Below are positions 6,597 through 9,676 of a DNA stretch of 9,676 nucleotides, one piece after another. The notes beneath the pieces are model-generated. The model was not told the origin of the DNA. It worked only from the letters and a program-made list of their open reading frames with translations, and made no database searches. Source of the stretch: Xanthobacteraceae bacterium (GTDB lineage Bacteria > Pseudomonadota > Alphaproteobacteria > Rhizobiales > Xanthobacteraceae); contig JASHYD010001456.1 of assembly GCA_030043175.1 (NCBI GenBank), positions 1 through 9,676 on the forward strand. Direction: 5' to 3'. Positions within the stretch are counted from its first letter, which is position 1; each line of letters begins with the position of its first letter. Position numbers and translations under genes: made by a program.

Positions 6597-6686
6597 CCAC
6601 CCTGTACCCACCACACCCGGTGGCCACCTCTGTCCACTTGTGGACAGATGTGGCCGCAAATTAAGGATTATGTGTGGGTATGGTGG
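6597..6686. repeat. nested family of inverted repeats between int and hdeD
   Basis: Four related blocks occur in mirror order. A is CCACCCTGTACCCAC (6597-6611), B is CCACCTCTGTCCAC (6624-6637), B' is GTGGACAGATGTGG (6640-6653) and A' is GTGGGTATGGTGG (6674-6686, reverse complement CCACCATACCCAC). A and B also resemble each other as direct repeats. The set lies between the divergent integrase and hdeD genes, 86-175 bases before the integrase ATG and 51-140 bases before the hdeD ATG. It could be an operator region or an integrase/directionality-factor binding region. The outer pair (A, A') is less exact than the inner one. Confidence 0.5.
6622..6655. repeat. 34-bp near-perfect palindrome
   Basis: The left arm GGCCACCTCTGTCCAC (6622-6637) and right arm GTGGACAGATGTGGCC (6640-6655) are reverse complements at 15 of 16 positions, separated by TT. 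The inner 18 bases (CTGTCCAC-TT-GTGGACAG) are perfect. A second perfect 10-bp palindrome, GGTGGCCACC (6619-6628), overlaps the left end. There is no T run, so it is not a factor-independent terminator. It is the strongest symmetric structure in the window and is the core of the repeat family at 6597-6686. Confidence 0.75.
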
Positions 6687-6723
6687 ACCGCTCTGGGTAG
6701 GTCTGGTAAGGAGCTTTCTTTCA

Positions 6724-6730
6724 AAGGAGG
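6724..6730 (+). promoter_or_regulatory. full-consensus ribosome-binding site of hdeD
   Basis: AAGGAGG matches the anti-Shine-Dalgarno sequence completely and ends six bases before the ATG at 6737. It is the best ribosome-binding site in the window, fixes the start of the gene and predicts efficient translation. Confidence 0.75.
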
Positions 6731-6736
6731 CGTGCC

Positions 6737-7318
6737 ATGGTGACCAATCCGTCCGACATCGATCGCTTCGAGCGCAGGGCTATGGGCGCGCTTCGCGCCG
6801 GTTGGCGCTTTTTGTTGATCGAAGGCATTATTCTTCTCGTGCTTGGCGCCGCAGCTATCATCGTTCCGCCGATCGCCACTTTTGCGGTCGCCATCATCCT
6901 GGGTTGGTTATTTCTGATTAGCGGGATCGTCGGTTTCGTCACGACCTTCATGATGCGGCACGCGCCCGGCTTTTGGTGGTCGCTGTTCTCCGCGGTGGTC
7001 GGGATCGCCGCCGGCCTTGCGCTGCTCGGATCACCGGTCGCCGGAGTGCTATCGCTGACGCTGCTCCTCATCGCATTTTTCATCCTGGAGGGCATTGCCA
7101 CCATCATGTACGCGCTCGATCATAAGCGCGAGCTGTCGGGGCTATGGGGTCTGATGCTGGCCAGCGGGATTGTCGACGTCGCGCTCGCTGCCATCATCAT
7201 TGCGGGCCTGCCGGGCACTGCCGCCTGGGCAATCGGTCTTCTCGTCGGCATCAACATGCTGTTCGGCGGCGTTGCGTTGATCGGGCTCGCATTGCACGCT
7301 CGCCACATTGCAGCTTGA
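6737..7318 (+). CDS. HdeD family (DUF308) six-helix membrane protein
   Basis: A 193-residue inner-membrane protein. After a polar N-terminus (MVTNPSDIDRFERRAMGALR) there are six hydrophobic segments, at roughly 22-42, 47-71, 79-98, 101-126, 134-158 and 162-187. They form three pairs of short repeats, as in the HdeD/DUF308 family. Typical blocks are W-R-F-L-L-I-E-G-I-I-L-L-V-L-G, LGWLFLISGIVGF and LLIAFFILEGIATIMYALDH. Escherichia coli HdeD is linked to acid resistance at high cell density; in alphaproteobacteria the family is widespread and its role is mostly unknown, so stress tolerance here is an inference. The gene is divergent from the integrase across a repeat-rich region and converges on the alcohol dehydrogenase gene. 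It looks intact and strongly translated. Confidence 0.85.
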   Translation: MVTNPSDIDRFERRAMGALRAGWRFLLIEGIILLVLGAAAIIVPPIATFAVAIILGWLFLISGIVGFVTTFMMRHAPGFWWSLFSAVVGIAAGLALLGSPVAGVLSLTLLLIAFFILEGIATIMYALDHKRELSGLWGLMLASGIVDVALAAIIIAGLPGTAAWAIGLLVGINMLFGGVALIGLALHARHIAA

Positions 7319-7356
7319 GTTCGCCCTTGCGGTTAGCATGCCAGCATGGCTGGTCC

Positions 7357-7385
7357 GCCCGGTTTCGCTGATGGTCAAGCCGGGC
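7357..7385. terminator. possible bidirectional hairpin between converging genes
   Basis: GCCCGGTTT (7357-7365) can pair with AAGCCGGGC (7377-7385) over nine positions (one G-T pair) around an 11-base loop. It lies between the stop of hdeD and the stop of the dehydrogenase gene, overlapping the first base of the latter's stop codon. It has no T tract on either side, so termination would be weak or need Rho. A smaller stem (CCAGC/GCTGG) lies just upstream, at about 7341-7353. Confidence 0.35.
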
Positions 7386-8467
7386 TATGAGGAGGGCAGC
7401 GAGGGGCCCAGGACCACCCGCCCGACAACGTGGCCGGCGCGCAAGTCATCTAGCGAAGCCTGGGCTTCGCCAAGCGGGCGCTCGGCGATTGGAATTGCGG
7501 GGGCGTGACCGGCGCGGGCGAGCGCCATCAGTTCTTCGGCCTCGGCGAGCGTCCCCGTGAGTACGCCCTCGATGGTCATGGCGCGCAGGACGAACATGGC
7601 GACAGGCGTCTCGTAGCCGCCCCCGATGAGCCCGGTAACCACGACCTTACCGCCTTTGGCGAGTACGCCGGTCGCGAAAGCAAGCGAGGACTCCGAGCCG
7701 ACGAAGTCGCACACGCCATGCACGCCGCCGGTCGTGCCGATTAAAGCCTTGCGGGCCGTTGGGTCGGTCGGGTCGAATGCCGCCGCGGCGCCTGCCCGGA
7801 GCGCGGCCTGGCGCTTGCTGGCGTCGATGTCGGCGACCAGCGGTACCGTCGCGAACAGGGTGCGCGCAAGCGACATGCCCATCATGCCAACGCCGCCGAG
7901 GCCGATCAGCAGCACCGGGCCGCGCACCGCGTGAGCCTTGAGTCGCTTGAGACCCGCATAGGCAGTGAGGCCCGAACACATCAGCATGCCGGCGAGCGCC
8001 GGCGCCAGCGGCGCGTAGTCGAGAAGATAGCGCGGATGCGGCACCAGCACGTGGCTGGCAAATCCGCCGTCGGCCGCAATGCCGAGGTGGCGCGGGGCCG
8101 CGCAGAGATTCTCCTCGCCCCGCTGGCAAGCCGGGCAGGAGCCGCAGCCGATCCACGGGTAGACCGCGACCTTGCGTCCCGGCGCGGCCGCGGCGTCGGA
8201 CGCGGCATCAGCTCCGGCGCTTTCGATCACGCCAGCGATCTCGTGGCCGAGCGTGAACGGCAAGGCGCGGCCCGATGTGATGTCGAGCTTTTTGTCGCCG
8301 GCCAGCCTGAAGTATCCGTCCTGCATGTGCAGGTCGGAGTGGCACACGCCGCACCGCTCGATGCGCACCAGCACTTCAGAGCGTTGCGGCTCGGGGCAGT
8401 CGACCACGGTCTCGACCAGGGGCGCTCCGTAGGCGACAAGGGATTGGCGGTGAAGCTTGGTTGCCAT
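7385..8467 (-). CDS. zinc-dependent alcohol dehydrogenase (MDR superfamily)
   Basis: A cytoplasmic 360-residue medium-chain oxidoreductase that should oxidise an alcohol to an aldehyde or ketone, or the reverse, with a nicotinamide cofactor. Catalytic zinc ligands are C42 (GVCHSD), H75-E76 (GHE) and C164 (MLMCSGLTAY). The structural zinc loop has four cysteines, C108, C111, C114 and C122, in GCGSCPACQRGEENLC. The Rossmann fold shows GLGGVG at 189-194. The acidic VADID (211-215) at the end of the next strand suggests NAD rather than NADP. All key residues are present and length is normal, so the enzyme is probably active. Its substrate cannot be told. An Ala-rich insert, about 84-96, interrupts the usual V-G-x-x-V-x-x-x-x-x-G-D turn. 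It lies on the same strand as rsmA but 409 bases away, so it is probably transcribed separately; a 13-bp palindrome lies 38 bases upstream of its ATG. No clear ribosome-binding site is seen. Confidence 0.93.
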   Translation of the reverse strand: MATKLHRQSLVAYGAPLVETVVDCPEPQRSEVLVRIERCGVCHSDLHMQDGYFRLAGDKKLDITSGRALPFTLGHEIAGVIESAGADAASDAAAAPGRKVAVYPWIGCGSCPACQRGEENLCAAPRHLGIAADGGFASHVLVPHPRYLLDYAPLAPALAGMLMCSGLTAYAGLKRLKAHAVRGPVLLIGLGGVGMMGMSLARTLFATVPLVADIDASKRQAALRAGAAAAFDPTDPTARKALIGTTGGVHGVCDFVGSESSLAFATGVLAKGGKVVVTGLIGGGYETPVAMFVLRAMTIEGVLTGTLAEAEELMALARAGHAPAIPIAERPLGEAQASLDDLRAGHVVGRVVLGPSLPSS

Positions 8468-8504
8468 GCTATTGTGATACCACAGCGATGGGGCTTTCCG
8501 ACAA

Positions 8505-8517
8505 TGTCAAATTGACA
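8505..8517. promoter_or_regulatory. operator-like palindrome upstream of the dehydrogenase gene
   Basis: TGTCAA-A-TTGACA has 6-base arms that are exact reverse complements around one base. On the - strand, the direction of the dehydrogenase gene, one arm reads TTGACA, the full -35 consensus. No acceptable -10 lies 16-18 bases after it, so I call the site only operator-like. Its position fits control of the dehydrogenase gene. Confidence 0.35.
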
Positions 8518-8876
8518 ATAACCCGGTAGCGGAAATCCGCATCACTTGCCACGGTCCCGCAATCCGTCCCGTCACGTCCATTGTGCGGATACGTAATTTG
8601 CGGGAGGAGCGCCAAAAGGCTACTGCCGATGCGGTGAACCGACCTCGCCAATTCCTGTGTGGACCTGGACCGACGTTCATCCTGGCCCGGCGGCGATAAC
8701 GGCGCTAAGGGCGGCTTTCTCGGTGGCGATCGTTCTTGCCGGCCAGACCGGGGCCAACCTCGTGAGCTTGCGGCATGATAGGCGAAGCGCCGTCTGGGGG
8801 CTGGTAGCGGTCCTTCGTCCCGATTGCGATGCGCGCTAGACCGCAAGGCGCAGTCATCGGCATCTCATTCGTGTCG
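8518..8876. other. gap between rsmA and the dehydrogenase gene, no gene supported
   Basis: Short overlapping frames exist on both strands (for example 8657-8839 on + and 8469-8846 on -), but none has a ribosome-binding site or recognisable content. No terminator for rsmA is evident. The sequence may be decayed, or rsmA may end by Rho-dependent termination. Confidence 0.4.
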
Positions 8877-9676
8877 TCACGTCGCCGGTGCACTCCGTCG
8901 TTTAACGGATTTCAGGCAATCTCGCAGGCATCGGTCGATAGAACTCGCCGCATTCGTTAGGGCGACAAATCCCTCCACCGAAATCTCCTCCGCCCGCGCG
9001 GCCGGATCGATGCCGGCTGCCGCGAGTATCGGCTGCGGGTCAGCGGTGAGCGCGCGCAAGCTCTGCCGCAGCATCTTGCGCCTGTGCCCGAAGGCTGCGG
9101 CGGTGACGCGCTCCAGCATCGCGCGGGAGCAGGGGAGGGGGCTTGCACGCGGGACAAGCCGCACCACCGACGACGTCACCTTGGGCGGCGGCACGAAGGC
9201 CGAGGGCGCGACGTCGAACATGATTTTTGCCTCCGTCCGCCATCCCGCGAGCACCGCCAGGCGGCCGTATTGCTTCGCGCCGGGCGCAGCCACGATGCGC
9301 TCGGCGACCTCGCGCTGAAACATCAGGACCAGCGAATCGTACCAGGGCGGCCACGGTTCGATGCCAAGCCAGCGCACCAAGAGTGCGGTTGCGATGTTGT
9401 AGGGAAGGTTCGCGATGACGCGCGCTGCAGTTAAACTGGCGGCGGCTCCATCGTGCATTGGGTCGGTCGTCGCCGCCGACTCGTCCCCCCGCCCGACCGG
9501 AGGGTGCTGTCGCCGATTTCGGTCGGTTTCTTGAGTGGGCGAATCCTTCCCCTCAACACAACGGCCGAGATCGGCGACAACCGATTTCGATTGGGCGCCG
9601 GGAGCCGGTACCACAACGGAGGGGGGCGGCGCACGGTTCCAGTCGATCTTGAGCGCGTCAGCCGCGACCACCGTCA
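8877..9676 (-). CDS. rsmA: 16S rRNA (adenine(1518)-N(6)/adenine(1519)-N(6)) dimethyltransferase, 5' end outside the window, with in-frame insertion
   Basis: RsmA (KsgA) uses S-adenosylmethionine to dimethylate two adjacent adenosines in helix 45 of 16S rRNA during small-subunit assembly. The first part (SAM-binding motif I) lies beyond the right edge; the window starts at [12 protein letters not shown], whose Asp in DAL is a SAM-contact position. The catalytic motif IV, NLPYN, is at 9396-9410, followed by [33 protein letters not shown] and the C-terminal domain block [13 protein letters not shown], all typical. Odd: between DALKIDW and VIANLPYN lie about 72 codons, where relatives have about 10-15. 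The surplus of about 60 codons is in frame, low in conserved character and holds a long palindrome. The C-terminus also runs about 20 residues past the usual end, with a basic tail ([17 protein letters not shown]). The reading frame is unbroken, so a functional protein is possible but not assured. Confidence 0.92.
   Translation of the reverse strand, partial: TVVAADALKIDWNRAPPPSVVVPAPGAQSKSVVADLGRCVEGKDSPTQETDRNRRQHPPVGRGDESAATTDPMHDGAAASLTAARVIANLPYNIATALLVRWLGIEPWPPWYDSLVLMFQREVAERIVAAPGAKQYGRLAVLAGWRTEAKIMFDVAPSAFVPPPKVTSSVVRLVPRASPLPCSRAMLERVTAAAFGHRRKMLRQSLRALTADPQPILAAAGIDPAARAEEISVEGFVALTNAASSIDRCLRDCLKSVKRRSAPAT
9508..9579. repeat. imperfect palindromic element inside rsmA
   Basis: TGTCGCCGATTTCGG (9508-9522) and CCGAGATCGGCGACA (9565-9579) are reverse complements at 14 of 15 positions. 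Between them a second pair, TTGAG and CTCAA (about 9531-9535 and 9551-9555), can close an inner stem. Together they could fold as a two-step hairpin of about 72 bases. The element lies wholly in the surplus segment of rsmA (about 9423-9638) and is translated in frame. Its layout resembles the protein-coding palindromic elements known from Rickettsia, though no sequence relation is claimed. Confidence 0.6.

Noticed and set aside
8473..8484. TGTGATACCACA as a second CRP-type site by the dehydrogenase start
   Set aside because: The arms are only four bases (TGTG/CACA) with a spacer too short for the TGTGA-N6-TCACA pattern, and the site abuts the start codon.
7931..8515. 194-codon open frame on the + strand opposite the dehydrogenase
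   Set aside because: The opposite strand encodes a complete zinc dehydrogenase with all ligands; the + frame has no recognisable content.
6655..8603. 10-base inverted match between CCGCAAATTA (about 6654-6663) and TAATTTGCGG (about 8594-8603) as possible element ends
   Set aside because: Ten-base matches are expected many times by chance in a window this size, and nothing else at the two places agrees with an element boundary.
8657..8839. 60-codon + strand frame with a hydrophobic middle (AAFSVAIVLAGQTGA)
   Set aside because: No ribosome-binding site or family resemblance; overlapping frames on the other strand are equally open.
1..9676. tRNA genes, rRNA genes and CRISPR arrays
   Set aside because: No cloverleaf with a T-loop, no rRNA sequence and no regularly spaced repeat series was found on either strand by eye.

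Overview
The base composition (GC-rich), codon use and gene families point to an alphaproteobacterium of the order Hyphomicrobiales, most like the Bradyrhizobium/Rhodopseudomonas/Xanthobacteraceae side. This rests on the YicC, Gmk and RsmA sequence types, on the MRRREFI...ARAQ type of substrate-binding proteins that are very numerous in those genomes, and on the yicC-gmk pair lying close to rsmA. It is a judgement from recognition, not from a search.

Layout. Positions 1-338 hold the very end of an unidentified upstream gene, a factor-independent terminator (131-153), a leader-like hairpin (216-257) and a possible promoter (268-296). Two housekeeping genes follow on the + strand: yicC (endoribonuclease family) and gmk (guanylate kinase). 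A gene-poor stretch of about 730 bases (2007-2737) carries a small decayed piece of an IS110-type transposase on the - strand. It ends in a near-consensus CRP-type palindrome placed at about -41.5 from a plausible start site. Next come two tandem, separately started periplasmic substrate-binding proteins of the PF04392 family, with no permease or ATPase beside them. A complete tyrosine recombinase with a P4-type N-terminal arm domain follows on the - strand; it has a cysteine-rich tail and no tRNA gene next to it. Between it and the divergent hdeD-like membrane protein gene is a nested set of inverted repeats around a 34-bp palindrome. hdeD converges on a zinc-dependent alcohol dehydrogenase gene (- strand). 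After a 409-base gap the window ends inside rsmA (16S rRNA dimethyladenosine transferase, - strand, its 5' end cut off by the window edge).

Reading. The ends of the window (yicC-gmk and rsmA) are core information-processing genes. The 6.9 kb between them looks like accessory cargo accumulated at one place: an IS remnant, tandem orphan binding proteins, an integrase, a stress membrane protein and a dehydrogenase. I see no obvious new defence or metabolic system. The points most worth a second look are: (1) an in-frame insertion of about 60 codons in rsmA, carrying a long imperfect palindrome, between two SAM-binding motifs; (2) the CRP-type site with class II geometry in front of the first binding-protein gene; (3) the nested palindrome between int and hdeD; and (4) the CxCxxC tail of the integrase.
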